64,000 bases of DNA, taken from assembly GCF_023973825.1 (NCBI RefSeq), contig NC_090120.1, forward strand, positions 831,001 through 895,000, in the 5' to 3' direction. Source of the stretch: Plasmodium brasilianum (Eukaryota > Apicomplexa > Aconoidasida > Haemosporida > Plasmodiidae). A program made the translations under genes and the position numbers. The stretch's first letter is position 1. The number at the start of each line of letters is the position of its first letter. Under the pieces are notes generated by a model, which worked only from the letters and a program-made list of their open reading frames with translations, was not told the DNA's origin and made no database searches. Below, in pieces: positions 10,487 through 26,070 of the stretch.

Positions 10487-11245
10487 TAATAGTACTTTTT
10501 CTTTTTTTTTTTTTTGTTTATATGTAATATTTTTTCTTTTTTTTATCAACTTAAAAATATATTAAATTTTAAAAAAACAGTTAACATGGGGGGATGAAAA
10601 AATATGTTTTGTATATAGGGGTGGAGATGCAGAAAACATTTTAACGGAACATTTAATTATTTTTAAAACGTGTTTTTTACGTAAAAATGGAATAATACTT
10701 AATTCGGTTAATTCAATTTTTAAGGGGTATGGGACACACATATACGTGCATATGCATATATATATATATATATATTACTTACGCATGTACATATTACTTA
10801 TGCATGTATATATTACTTATGCATGTACATATTACTTATACATGCTTATATTACTTATGCATGTACATATTACTTATACATGCTTATATTACTTACACCT
10901 ATATATATATATTTACGAACACATCCTCGTAGAACATTCGCTTCCAAAACATAGAACATTCTTAAATTTGTCAACACTTAATAATTGCTACAGGGTACAT
11001 GCACCGCTTCATTTCAGTACTACATCTCTTTGTCAAAGCAGACACTCGCGCGCATATATATATATGTCCTGCTAATTTGGCTCTTTTTCCGAATTGGCTG
11101 CCTTTGATTTGTAATATCTAAAAAAAAAAAAAAAATAAATAAATAAATAAATACCAAATTACAGAAAAGTTAAATAGTTACATCTGAACGTGCAGGTGTG
11201 AAAATGGGTATAAGTAATTTGTCATTACGTCACTACGTTACCACG
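10487..11245. other. Convergent intergenic region between NBP35 and primase
   Basis: 3' ends of two convergent genes. It contains a minisatellite at about 10780-10895 (a unit of about 25 bases built on attacttatgcatgtacat), TA runs, and a (taaa)n run near 11145. No gene seen. Confidence 0.6.
10780..10895. repeat. Imperfect minisatellite, attacttatgcatgtacat type
   Basis: Tandem copies of a unit alternating 'attacttatgcatgtacat' and 'attacttatacatgctta', with spacing near 16-18 bases. Forward frames are open across it only because the unit contains no stop. Confidence 0.7.
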
Positions 11246-12925
11246 TCATTGTGTATGTTTCTTTTTTTTTCTTTCTGTTACGCACTTTCTACTTTCGATG
11301 TAGTACGAATTCGGGTGGTTTCCAACTCCGTCCCCAGTGGATCCGGGATGTGTTTCCATAAAAAATTTCACGCAAGCTAACTGATACTCATTATTTTTTT
11401 TAAATGGCATGATTGATTTAATTTGATCATCTGAGAGCCCAAAAAAGAAAAGTAGTTTTTTTAAATGCGCTTCATCAAAATTTTTAAAAGGACAACCATG
11501 TGTATCACCACTTGAAGGTACAGGAAAGTTATTTATTATTTTTGAACAATTGTACGGACTAAAATCAGTTTTCTTCCCTTCTTTTCCATACATGTACCGT
11601 ATGGTATATCTATGTTCTTTATCAAATTTATCTGATTGTAACCATATAGATCTATTGGTATGAATATTTTCTTCTAACGTCATACCTGCTCCTTTTAAAA
11701 ACAACCATAATTGTTGTCTTCCCCAATGTTTTAAATGTTTTTCTTTTAAATAATTAACAAAAATTCTACGCATACAAGGAGGAAATGATTGTTTATATAC
11801 ATTATACAAGTTTTGAGGCATTAATCTTGTTTCTTCTGTATGTTCATAATTTTGTCTAAAATCTTTGGCAACATATGCTTTTGGTAAAGCTGCTAGGAAC
11901 GAAGATATTCTACTATCATTATGGACATTTAAAAGCATTTTTTCATTTTGTTCTAAATATTTAAATGATTCTTTAATATTTATTTTAAACTGTGTAATTA
12001 AGATAGCATCTAAATAAATATCAGGCACATATGCTACTGCTTTCTCCACACATACTTTATGATCTTTTACTAAAAAATAAGCATCTGGGTAAAATGGCAC
12101 TTTAAATAATTTTTCTATAGTATCTTTATTTGGAATAAAATCTGTATACTTATCCCATTCTTCGTTCTTATTACCATATGATACAGTAGGTTTAGATATA
12201 AATTCATAATTTAAATTTTCTCTTTTTAATAAATGAATTAATCCTCTTTCGCTTTCACTAATATTTTGTGCATTCAAAACATTAATATATTTTAACTCAT
12301 TTAATCGGAAGGTGAATAATTTTAATTCCTGTTTCAAAAACCATTGTTGTTTTTCTTTATCTTTTGAAAATGCAATCCTTAATATATAATGAGATAACAA
12401 ATCTGTCATTATAATATTTTCCATTTCTTCCTTATTATAATTTTTCATTGATTGTATACCAAATTTATATTCATATATTTTTTGTCTTATTTGTTTGCTT
12501 TTATTTTCCATATAATTATTCGCTGAATAATTTTTTTCCAATTTTTTTAAACCGTTACTATATTGATCCCTTTCATCTTCACTAATTGTACATGTATCTA
12601 AAAACTGTAACAAGGCTAGTCGTTTCGCCCCTATTTCTTGAAAATCGCTTAAACTACAGTATCCAAAAATGGGCGGATATTTATACAGACTTATGGGCAT
12701 ATTGAACGGGTATATGCATCCATAATAGTCGAAGAAGGTCCTTTTTTTGTCATTACTATTTGTATGATTACTACTGGTATCATTTTTCCCAGTATCATCA
12801 TTACTAGAATAGGTATTACTGTTATTAATTTCATAATTTTTAATTGTAATGTTTTGAAGTTTCTTTTCATTTGCCTTTCCCTTCCCCACGGGCATCCCGT
12901 TGATGGATCTCTTCCTCACTATCAT
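11246..12925 (-). CDS. PRI2: DNA primase large subunit (PriL/p58)
   Basis: 559 aa, single exon, ATG at 12925 (MIVRKRSINGMPVGKGKANE). It is the regulatory subunit of the eukaryotic primase, which with the small subunit and DNA polymerase alpha makes RNA-DNA primers in the nucleus. The N-terminal domain shows the usual landmarks: YKYPPIFGYCSLSDFQEIGA, then ILRIAF with QWFLKQELKLFTFRL (compare human LRRWFIQQEMDLLRFRF), and AYVPDIYLDAILITQFK. The C-terminal Fe-S domain has PPCMRRIF, then KHWGRQQLWLFLKGAGMTLE, FDKEHRYTIRYMYGKEGKK, FSPYNCSKI, GDTHGCPFKNF and LACVKFFMETHP. The fourth ligand is unusual: HPNSYYIESRKC has Ile where HPNxFFCES has Cys, with a Cys five residues later. The first 80 residues are Asn/Ser-rich low complexity. 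It is convergent with NBP35. Confidence 0.96.
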   Translation of the reverse strand: MIVRKRSINGMPVGKGKANEKKLQNITIKNYEINNSNTYSSNDDTGKNDTSSNHTNSNDKKRTFFDYYGCIYPFNMPISLYKYPPIFGYCSLSDFQEIGAKRLALLQFLDTCTISEDERDQYSNGLKKLEKNYSANNYMENKSKQIRQKIYEYKFGIQSMKNYNKEEMENIIMTDLLSHYILRIAFSKDKEKQQWFLKQELKLFTFRLNELKYINVLNAQNISESERGLIHLLKRENLNYEFISKPTVSYGNKNEEWDKYTDFIPNKDTIEKLFKVPFYPDAYFLVKDHKVCVEKAVAYVPDIYLDAILITQFKINIKESFKYLEQNEKMLLNVHNDSRISSFLAALPKAYVAKDFRQNYEHTEETRLMPQNLYNVYKQSFPPCMRRIFVNYLKEKHLKHWGRQQLWLFLKGAGMTLEENIHTNRSIWLQSDKFDKEHRYTIRYMYGKEGKKTDFSPYNCSKIINNFPVPSSGDTHGCPFKNFDEAHLKKLLFFFGLSDDQIKSIMPFKKNNEYQLACVKFFMETHPGSTGDGVGNHPNSYYIESRKCVTERKKKKHTQ

Positions 12926-14727
12926 TTTGTCAATAAGCTGTTGAGAAGTAGTTTTATTACTTTGCTATTTTATTGCTTCCCTATATTGTTGCTGCCTTCT
13001 TTTCTTTTTCTTTTTCTTTTTCTCTTTTTTTTTTTTTTTTTTTGGATTGATGAGGTTTATATTACCTTGTAAGTGTTTGCTGTATGGACAAAAGCGTATA
13101 CATAAATATGTTTACTTACACATTTCCCCATATATAAAGCACACTGTTATGCACTTTGAGGGTTCTTCTATACAGTATTTTTATAACATTGCAATAATTC
13201 AACATGCCATTGATATGTTATTTGGAAATATTCAATAATTGAATATCTTTGTAATTTGAAAAATGGTGTGTTCATTATTACACCTTTTTTTTTTTTTTCT
13301 TTTTTTTTCATTATTTTTTCCCCTTTTCTTTTCTGAAAAATGTGAATGACAAAATATTCTGCTAAGATATTTTTAGAAATAAATTTTTAGCATATATAGC
13401 GATTTAATGCTCAAAATTTACATAAAAATAAAATGGAAATAACACAAATATACCCCCATTCTCACTAGAGAGCGTATATTTTTTGCGTTAATGTTGAAAA
13501 AGAAGTGAGACGTTTTCTTTTCCCTTTTAACCGTGCAAGTATATATGAATATATACATTACATACGAAATGAATGTATTATATTTTAGTGTGTTAATATT
13601 AACATACTTAGCATAAAATAATTATAATTTTGTCATTCCTTTTAAGAACGTCTTAGGAGGCGAAGGGACATAAGTTTAGTTATTCGTAAATAAAATAATT
13701 TATTAGAAGAATCTAATCACTCAAGAAAAAAAATTACAGTTTGTCTCAAAAGAATATATATATAAATATACATGTACCAAATGCGGGAAAAATTGAACAA
13801 CATGAAAATACGGTAAAAGAAAAGATAAAAACCACAGATTTCCAAGGAAACAGAGATTTTTAAAATAATAGCACAGCAAAAGGACGTAAGTGATTGTGAA
13901 AAATAGCGAGATCATAAGAAGATACCAACTAGAGCAAAACTCGAATAATTCCCTTTTAGGCCTTACCTCCAGTCTTATTTTTACCTCTAATATTTTTATC
14001 CCAATTTCTTTCAATATTTACATTAATAAATTAGCTTTTCTTTAGACACCCTCGTTATTTTTTTAATGTCTGTAAAGTGCTATTTCCATTTTTTCTTAAC
14101 CCCTTATAGTCGTAAGTTTATCTAAAATAAGTTGTTAACTGAAAAAATGGCAAGCACCTTTCAAATAATAATTCTTCTTTTCGTACTAAAATAGATATAC
14201 TGATAAATAACAGTTTTATATCGATTAAATTATTTGTAGGGTTATTATGTTTATTGTAACTTAATTAAATGGACAAAAAGACTTGAGAATTTGTTTAAAA
14301 ATATGTATAATATTATTTATTCCATCAAAAAGAAAAAAAAAAATATATATTTTTTTTTTAAAAAAGAGTAGACTGTTTCATCCATTCTCTTTTTTCACTT
14401 AATAACCAACTTTATTTCCTTCTCGCATCGCTGATTTGCTTCTCTTTTGATAACACACAATTGTTTAAGTATACTCTATGTTAGTACGAAAAAAAGGCGA
14501 TTGCCATTTCCATGATTCATTTGGCTTGAATAAAAGTAATTCTCATGATAATTATCGTATCATTTATAAATAGCAAAAGTCATATTTTGAGACTTCTTCA
14601 TAAATAACATTTTGCCAATTTTTTGCTAATCTAAAATTAAGTAAAACTTAGAACACAAAGGGAGCATAAATATAGTAACAAAGAAGCCGAAATTTGAGGA
14701 TAAACACGTGTGCATATATATTCAACG

Positions 14728-14774
<47 letters not shown>

Positions 14775-15358
14775 TATATTTCTGTGCAACATGTACAGGC
14801 AAATGTAAAAATATTAAAAGGAAAACAAATAAACACCAATTTTTTTTTTTTTTTGTTTTTAGCCATTTTTGATAAATTTATTATTTCATTTTAAAAATAA
14901 AATTAAATAAACTATTTTGTCATTTCATTTTCCATTTAATCACTGTAATTGAATTGAGTGAACTACTAATCATATTTTAATTTTTCCTGTATTTTTTTAA
15001 CCATTTTATAAAGTTCCAAATTTTCTGTGTTCAACATATTATACATATGTGTGTACAGACTAACACGTATAAGAATACTGAACACGAACATTTGCATTTT
15101 ACCCGCACAAACAATATTTTATGAAAAACGTTCATGAAATTTATAAATGCATCATATAATGAATGACTCTTCAAAAAATGGAATTGTAAGAAATGCTTTT
15201 TACTTAAGAGAATGAAATAAAAAAGTAGTAAAGCTAACTGCTTCAAAATTAAGTCGAAAATTAAGAAAAATATATGTTACATTTGTATTTAACAGTTAAC
15301 GTTAACCTAACAACACACTTGAAATAGGCATCAATTTATACATATGCTACATGCTTAT
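12926..15358. other. Intergenic between primase and PIG-C
   Basis: 2.4 kb, mostly AT-rich with homopolymers and a TA microsatellite at about 14733-14771. One GC-richer open stretch on the minus strand (13721-14014) is listed separately. A first, small exon of PIG-C could hide near the right end. Confidence 0.5.
13721..14014 (-). CDS. Possible small membrane-protein exon, unrecognised
   Basis: An open stretch of 97 codons on the minus strand with no upstream ATG in frame; the first ATG is the Met of YLLMISLFF. It is markedly GC-richer than its surroundings, as exons are here. It codes two hydrophobic segments (LLMISLFFTITYVLLLCYYF and LWFLSFLLPYFHVVQFF) and ends ETNCNFFS. A splice acceptor upstream could supply the start. 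I do not recognise the family. It may be the last exon of a small two-TM protein, or chance. Confidence 0.22.
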   Translation of the reverse strand: MKEIGIKILEVKIRLEVRPKRELFEFCSSWYLLMISLFFTITYVLLLCYYFKNLCFLGNLWFLSFLLPYFHVVQFFPHLVHVYLYIYSFETNCNFFS

Positions 15359-15812
15359 ATGTATATATATATATATATATGTGCGTGCGCACATTCCTTT
15401 TTTTTTAAGAAAAAAAAAAAATGGAGAAAAATATTATATGAAGACCAGGGCTACGAAGACAATTATGTACATAACAGCTTTTTGAGTTCTCTTCTAACAA
15501 ATTGTAAGATCTAAAATGATATTTTAAAAAAAAAATTTCAGTTTTTTGAATTATGAAAGGAACATATATGAACTAATCTGCATGTTTTCACTATTTTTTA
15601 TTTTATACGTTATTTAGTTGGAATAAAATACAAGTATTCCCAAGTTTGCCACAGCATGCTTTGCGTGAATCATCAAATAATCGTTGTATTCTTTCTCTTA
15701 CTAGCCTATTATTGCATAGACAAAAATATTACGTCACACAAGTATAACTTTTTCAAATAAAAGAAAAAGGAACAAAAACGAAAGTCTAATATTTGCGTAT
15801 ATTATATAAATT

Positions 15813-15859
<47 letters not shown>

Positions 15860-17979
15860 TGAACAACCTTTTCCTATGACAGATTTATATATGTGATCAA
15901 CATCATCATTATAATTCTGAAGGAAATATTAATTTACGAAACGCATAGATCGTTGAATAGTAAGAAAAAAAAAAAAAGAAAAGGAAAGAAAGATAGTAAA
16001 AAAGTAAGAAAGAGAGTGAGAGAGAAAGAAAGAGAAAAAAGTAGAGGAAACGGGAAAAAAAAAACAAATAAATGAGGATACGCTTTTAAATCATATTAAT
16101 TACATGTCTATGTACAAAAAAAATATATGGATGGTTTATTTTTATAGGTTCCTTTAAAAACATTTTAGACACCATAATTATTATTGGAATTATATGGGTT
16201 ATTATAAGTGCACATCATTATTATTTTTTTAAGCTCTTATAAGTATGGTATAAATGTGCATATACATATGCATGTACATATGTACATACATAAATTCGTA
16301 AATTATACGTTTTTCTAACCCTTAAAGATATTATCTCCCGTGCTAATTAGTTTAACCCAAACTCATAGTGACGATACGGTTTATCTGGTCTCTCTATGTA
16401 ATTATAAATTTTTTTTTTTTAATACTATTATAAAAGAAAAAAACTTACATTATATAATGTATAATATGTAACATATGATATATATTTTTATTTTCCGCAT
16501 TAAAATTTTCAAGTACTCCTGTTAACGCACCTGATGTTTCATAACTATGGTTTTATATACGAGTAAGTACATTATTCATTATTCACATGTATTTAAATAT
16601 ATATATATACATATATAACTTTTAAGTAACGTTTAAAATAATTTGTTTTAAATTATCGTTTTTCTTTTTCTTTTTCTTTTTCCTTTTCCTATTTTTCGTT
16701 TATTTGACTAATTAGGAAGAATGAAAATATAGACATTTTTGATGCGACGTCCTTAAGCTGTGTTGTTATTGCAAGTGTGATATTAGGCTCTCGTTTATCC
16801 TCAATTCTGCAGGTTAGTTTTCGTTACAAGTACGTTAAAAAATAAAGATATTATAAATAGTTTTTATTATTATGCATTACCAATACATAATATTGTTATG
16901 AATGTTATATTAAAAAGAACTATATTTTTATTTAAAAATATAGGTTTTTACCTTTCTGTTTTTTTCCTTAACGTAAGGAAGAAGGAAAAAAAAAGAAAAA
17001 AAAAAAAAGGGATTGTAATTCATAAAGAATGTGTATAATTGCTCACTTATGTTATATAAATTAGCAATTGCGATAAAATATATACAACCTAATGTAACAC
17101 AGAATAATGCACACAATTTTTCTTCTTTTTTCCTCCACTTAGCTTGTTTTTCTATTCCCCATTCATAGTCCAAACCGTAGCAGTAACGAATAAAATTGAT
17201 AAAATGCATAAAACTGGAAAATTTGACAAAATTAACAGAATTGACAGAATTACACATAAAAATTATTTGACTATAGAAATACAGTGATTATTTTATATTT
17301 TTTTCCTATTCAGCTAAAAAATATTAATTATTACAATTATGTCTTATTTCCTCTTCTCTTATTAATTTTATCCTTGTTTATATGGAGTATATCTGTTAGC
17401 CTGTTTTATATTAGCTTGATCGGGTAAGTCTTGTATACACCTCGTTTGAGGATTTTTAGTACATTTTAAACTACATATTTATACCCTTTTTTTCTACTCA
17501 GTGTTTCATGCTACTTTCTTGTGTACGTTAATGTTAATACGCGCATATATGTTCATGTACATATATATATATATATACATGAAGATGCACCTCCGTTTTC
17601 TGATGTATGTTTTTTATTTTTTTTATTATGCATTCCTTAAATTGGCGTTTTTATCGTAAAAGAGCATGTAGTTATACCCATAATATTTTTCTTTATCGTA
17701 GACATATTTTCCTAATTTTTATTGTTCCCGCTTTTTTTGTAAAAAAAAATAATTTAAGAACGTACGTATCAAAAAAAGAGAAAAGAAAAAAGTGTGTACA
17801 GGAAGGATACCCTCATCATATATGTCTATATATATGCGTACATATATATGTATATATATGTTTGTTTAAGTATATGCGAATGTGCCTTATTATTTGCCTA
17901 TGATTTCTCGAATTTTTTTAGAAAATTAGAAGGGCCTTGGGATATTTGTGGTGTACCCTCAACAAAAAATAGGAACTGA
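15359..17979 (+). CDS. PIGC: GPI GlcNAc transferase subunit C (PIG-C/GPI2), ten exons
   Basis: PIG-C is a polytopic ER membrane subunit of the complex that adds GlcNAc to phosphatidylinositol, the first step of GPI anchor synthesis. Rebuilt exons: about 15359-15503, 15618-15741, 15883-15959, 16148-16197, 16328-16397, 16514-16562, 16716-16812, 17314-17423, 17702-17761 and 17922-17979; all are GT...AG and all phases agree. Family landmarks appear in order: KWRKILYEDQGYEDNYVHNS (human [20 protein letters not shown]), KYKYSQV before the first TM, ILSPVLISLTQTHSDDTVYL (human [20 protein letters not shown]), LLTHLMFHNYG, LSCVVIASVILGSRLSSIL (human LNMAIFASVCLASRLPRSL), and TKLEGPWD near the C-terminus (human NIHGPWDEA). 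From the first Trp it is 258 aa. The start is uncertain: an in-frame ATG at 15359 gives 279 aa but a low-complexity lead, so an upstream mini-exon is possible. The donor after exon 4 (gttatt) is weak. Confidence 0.87.
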
Positions 17980-18605
17980 TGAATAACAAATAAAGAGTTC
18001 ACCAATTTTAACTCTTATTTTTTTACTTCTTGGGTAATCCCATTTTACACCCTTTTTTTCCGAATTTTTTTTCAAGTTATAAGGAGAAGTTCGTATATTT
18101 AACATATATACTTATATAACACAGTTTATGCTAGAATGAGCATCACTCTTTAAAACGAAATAAACGGAAAAAGGTCTTAATTCCTTCGTGTTTTTACACT
18201 AGGCCTCTTTTTATTTGAAAATGCGTCAAAAAAAAAAAAAAAAAAAAAAAAAAGGGATACGAATTTTCCGTATTTTACCTTGTAAATAATGGAATTGTGC
18301 AACGTAATAATTATAGAAAATTAATAAAAAAAAAAAATACGCATAGATATACATATATATATATATATATTTAGAAACGTGGGTATGTGGAAAGTTAAAT
18401 AGTTTCAGCGTTCAGCGTGGGAAAATGTTTTATTACAGCAAGACAAAAATTAAAATAAAACAAAAAATAATTAAAAAAAAATTGTGGGTGTAACAATAAT
18501 ACGAAGGGAAAATTAATTAAACGCTTTTATAAATGATACGTATTTTAGCTTATTCATAATATATTTTTATGTTCCTTGTGGAAAGTTAATGCTTGTGAGC
18601 TTCGG

Positions 18606-18636
<31 letters not shown>

Positions 18637-20908
18637 TATGAATTATTAATAGTTAATTCGTATTTTTAAACTTAAGCAATGTTTTTTTTTTTATTTTAAA
18701 AAACAAATAGTCATATCTCTTATCACATATATATTTATTATTATTATTTTTTTTTTTTGCATATATATTTCCCTATTTTTTTACGTTTTCTTAAAAAATT
18801 AAAGAAAGAAATTATTTCTTTTTTTTTTTCATTATATAATATTGATAAAACTTTGGTCTTTTTTTAAATTACATATATTTAACTGTCTATTCACTAAAAA
18901 TAAAATACCTGTACATAGTATTAAATGTATCTCTGCATATATGTGTATTTGTCTATAGCACAAAATACACAATCGTAAAACTATTCAAGCCTGATATATA
19001 TCTACCCACTTAAGTTTGTATAAACATCTATATATCTATTCATTTACACATACATGTCTATACATACATACATACACACATATATACAAGTAGATATAAA
19101 TATATAAATGTACATAAATATATACAGCCACGTGTACATGTATCATTTCAAAATAGCTTTGTATGGTAACCCTAAGAACATAACCGCATTTTAATATTTT
19201 TTTTTTTATTTTTTAAATATTTTCTATTTTTCATAAATATACAGTAAGAGAAATGTGTTAGAATACTCGTGCTTTCCTACGCTTTTTTTTTTTTTTTTTT
19301 TCATCATTAGATATTTTGTTCTAAACTATTTATCATATTTTTCATTTACAATTTATTTTAATTTTATGTTTTACTTTTCATTTTTTTTTTTTTTTTTCAC
19401 ATTGCTTACCTTCTTACATTCATTCTGTGAAAAGAGGAAAATAAAATCGCAGTATTTTATATACTAAATTTATAATTATTTGAGATCTTGTTAATAAAAA
19501 TAAAATAAAATAAAAGCTTTTTTGTATGTTTAAATTCTTCTTGTATAGAATTTTTAAAAGTACAAGAATAGAACAAAAACTAGTGTTTCTACACTATATT
19601 ACACATATACAGGGGTATGTATACGTACATTAATACATACATGTTATACATACGTATGTGTATACGCATGAGTATAAGGGAAAGATAGCAGTTTTAATTT
19701 TCTATTTAGAGTTGTAAAAGAAAAAAAAAAAGTTTACGTGTATAAAAACAGCAAAAAAGAAAAAATATATATATTTAAAATTAGAGATTTTTTTTCATGT
19801 TGACATATTTTATAAGTGTTTTAACATTTACAAAAATTTATATATTTCTACACATATTTATTGCAAGTAAAAAAAAAATAAAAATAATATAAACTAAATT
19901 AAGAAGTGTAAACAAAAGCATCCAATCTATTGTACTTGTTTGGTCGTATATATTATATGATTTTCAAATTTGAATTATTAGGGTAATAATGAAAAAAAAA
20001 AAAAAATTGTTTCTTTTTTTAATGAATATTTATTCTTATAGCCTTAATGAAAAGTAGAGTTGTATGAGTTTAATAAAAATGCTAACGAATCAAAAAAAAA
20101 AAAGAAAAAAAAGAAGAAAAATATAAGAAAGCATAAGAAAAAATAAAAAATAAGAAAAACATAAAAAAAGCTTAAGAAAACAGAAGAAAAAATAAAAAAT
20201 AAGAAAAACATAAGATAATATAAGAAAAAACAAGAAAAAGTAGCAAAAAGCAGCAAAAAAGAAGAAACAACTATAGTACAGCTGTTGTAGCTGTAGCAAT
20301 AAAACCCAACACACTAGTGACAACAATAGAGTTATATAAGAATAAGAAAAAGAAAAAAAAAAAAAAAAAAAGTGTTTATATTTATTTAAAAATAAATTAT
20401 AAAAACATAAAAAAAAAAAAAAAATATATATATAAAGGGCAAGAAAACTGGTTTACACCGGAGTAAGGAAGAATGAGTAGTGAACAACTCGGCACCAGCA
20501 CAGAAGCTGTTAATGAAAAAAAAAAAAAAAAAAATTATTTTTTTTTTTACAATGGTCGAGAAAAGAGAAAAATAAAAAAATAAAAGAGTAAAAGAATAAT
20601 AGAATAAAAGAATAATATAATTACTAGAACAATTTGAACAATTTCCAAATTAATTTAAAATTAGTAGTTCGAAAAATTCTATGTAGATCTAACAAATTTT
20701 TGCAATAATAGAAAGTGCGCTCCTAGTAAGCAATAAACTATATGAAAAAATATATATTTCTTTTTTAAAATAGAAAAAAAAAAAATTATATTGTAGTATA
20801 TACAGCATTAATCCTAATCAGATGATATTCAAAAATTAGAATCCTACAGCAAGTATAAGAGAAAGAAAAAATAAAGTAAAAAAGTTGAACAAGAAAAAAA
20901 AAAAAAAA
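17980..20908. other. Long intergenic region upstream of the START-like gene
   Basis: 2.9 kb, very AT-rich, with long A and T homopolymers (for example 18228-18253), TA runs, a CATA/TATA-rich patch (about 19035-19130), and a purine-biased AAGAAAA-type repeat at 20090-20260. No coding sequence seen. It presumably carries the promoter and a long 5' UTR of the gene at 20909. Confidence 0.6.
20090..20260. repeat. Degenerate aaaaataagaaaaacataag repeat
   Basis: Imperfect tandem copies of an A-rich, almost T-free unit on the plus strand. The Phe/Leu-rich minus-strand open frames across it are a by-product. Confidence 0.6.
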
Positions 20909-24189
<3,281 letters not shown>

Positions 24190-24267
24190 GAAATGAGGAG
24201 TTTCATCCTCTACGTGGATATATACGCAAACATACATATATATATATACATTCATATATATATACAT

Positions 24268-24420
24268 GCATACATACATACATACATACATACATACATA
24301 CATACGTACATACACACACACATACATACATACGTACATACACACACACATACATACATACGTACATACACACACACATACATACATACGTACATACACA
24401 CACACACACATACATACACA
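24268..24420. repeat. 28-bp minisatellite on a CATA microsatellite
   Basis: A (CATA)n run passes into a 28-base unit beginning cgtacatacacacacacata. Exact copies start at 24305, 24333 and 24361, with a fourth, length-variant copy at 24389. Confidence 0.9.
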
Positions 24421-25989
24421 CGTGTTGGCTTACCAAACTTGCTTTAAAACCCGTTATTCCTAAAACAAACAAGAGAATATTTGTAAGATTTAGGATCCTA
24501 CGGTGTCGAGTGAAAACGTAACTTTCCAGTATTCACTTACATAAGGGCATTTTAGTTTTTATTGACAATGTTCTACATTGTTTAAATTTTTTTTTTTTTT
24601 TGTGCTTTGCGTATATAAATATTATGTGAATACACCCACATATATATATGTGTATGTGTGTGCGTATACACATATGTATGTATGCATATATATGTATATA
24701 ATGACTTATTTATAACACAGATTTGTTGATTTTTCTGCATCCATTCTCTCTGTTTATGTTAACTCCTTTTTATTTTAGACCATTTTTCGTGTTACTTCTT
24801 TGTTTCCTAACCATAATGTTATATTTGCATTAAAAATTCTTATTGTGCACATGACTTTTTTTTCAATTGACGCTATATAGGGAAAGCCACTGGTAACATT
24901 CATGGGGACTTATACATATATGTGCATAATATATATACATACATATATATGCATACATGTATATACGTACGGAAAAAAATTTTTTTTTTTTAAAATATAT
25001 CAAATTTAATCTGACTGTGTAACCTCCAGATTTTTTTTATTATTTTATATAATTATTTTTTTTTTTAGTAATTAACTAAATTTGCCTTTCTCTGTTTTAT
25101 AAAAATTGAAAGACAAATTATTCATTACATTTTCCCTACATGTACTTTCATTCTTTTTTTAATCTTATCTAATTTTTTTACTAAATAATAATTTATTTTA
25201 AGAGCTTTTATTTTGACCTAATTCACATGGCTACATAGAGCAATTCTTCCGAGAAGGTTTTAAGTAAGAAACCTTTCAGAGAGGAAGGAAACGAAAGGTA
25301 AAAAAAACACAAAAAAGGGAAAACGCTATAATGCGGAATAAATAAAATGCGAAGAAATAAAAAAAAAAATTTGTGCTTTCTTTTTTTTTTATTCTATGCT
25401 TTATTTTTACTAAAACGGGTAATTGAATATTCGTTAAAGTTTGCTTTCTTTTTTTAGCTATAATTTTTATTGTAAGAATCCAGCTTTTTATTTTATTAAA
25501 ATGGTTAAATATTTTTATATTTTAAAGGTTTGTATCTTAGTCACTTTACAACTGTATATTTTGCCTATACTGTATCTTTTATATAACATTGTACTGATAT
25601 AAAGTTTTTCACTTAATTATTATGCAATAGATTTTTCAAAATTAAAATTTTTTTGGGTTACAGTGTAAAAAGGGTAATTTAATTACTTGCTAAGTATCCC
25701 CACTATTTTTGATACTTTTAATTTTGCCTATTCCATTTTTTCATTAAGTATACACCATAGAACTGTTATAATATAATAAAAATGAAATGTAATATGTTAT
25801 TCATTTATTTGAAAAACCTGAATAAAAATGTGTTTTTTGTATTACAAAATAAGAATTTGATATTTTTAATATCAGAAGATATTTCACGATCCCATGTGTG
25901 CAATGTTTTTATTTTTACGTATGTAATCTTGTAGTGCAAGGTTTCTTGATCTTTTCTGCCATTTTAAGGGTAATGGGAGAACATGTGTA

Positions 25990-26012
25990 TATAAATATAT
26001 ATATATATATAT

Positions 26013-26067
<55 letters not shown>

Positions 26068-26070
26068 GTA
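25990..26070. repeat. TA dinucleotide repeat with phase breaks
   Basis: Long (TA)n stretches interrupted by 'ttata' phase shifts. Similar TA tracts occur at about 14733-14771, 15815-15855, 28030-28078, 60307-60346 and 60745-60790, all in gaps or introns. Confidence 0.9.

Noticed and set aside
16928..17257. 109-codon minus-strand open frame within the PIG-C intron
   Set aside because: It lies in intron 7 of a well-supported plus-strand gene, is poly-Phe and Asn-rich, and has no recognisable pattern.
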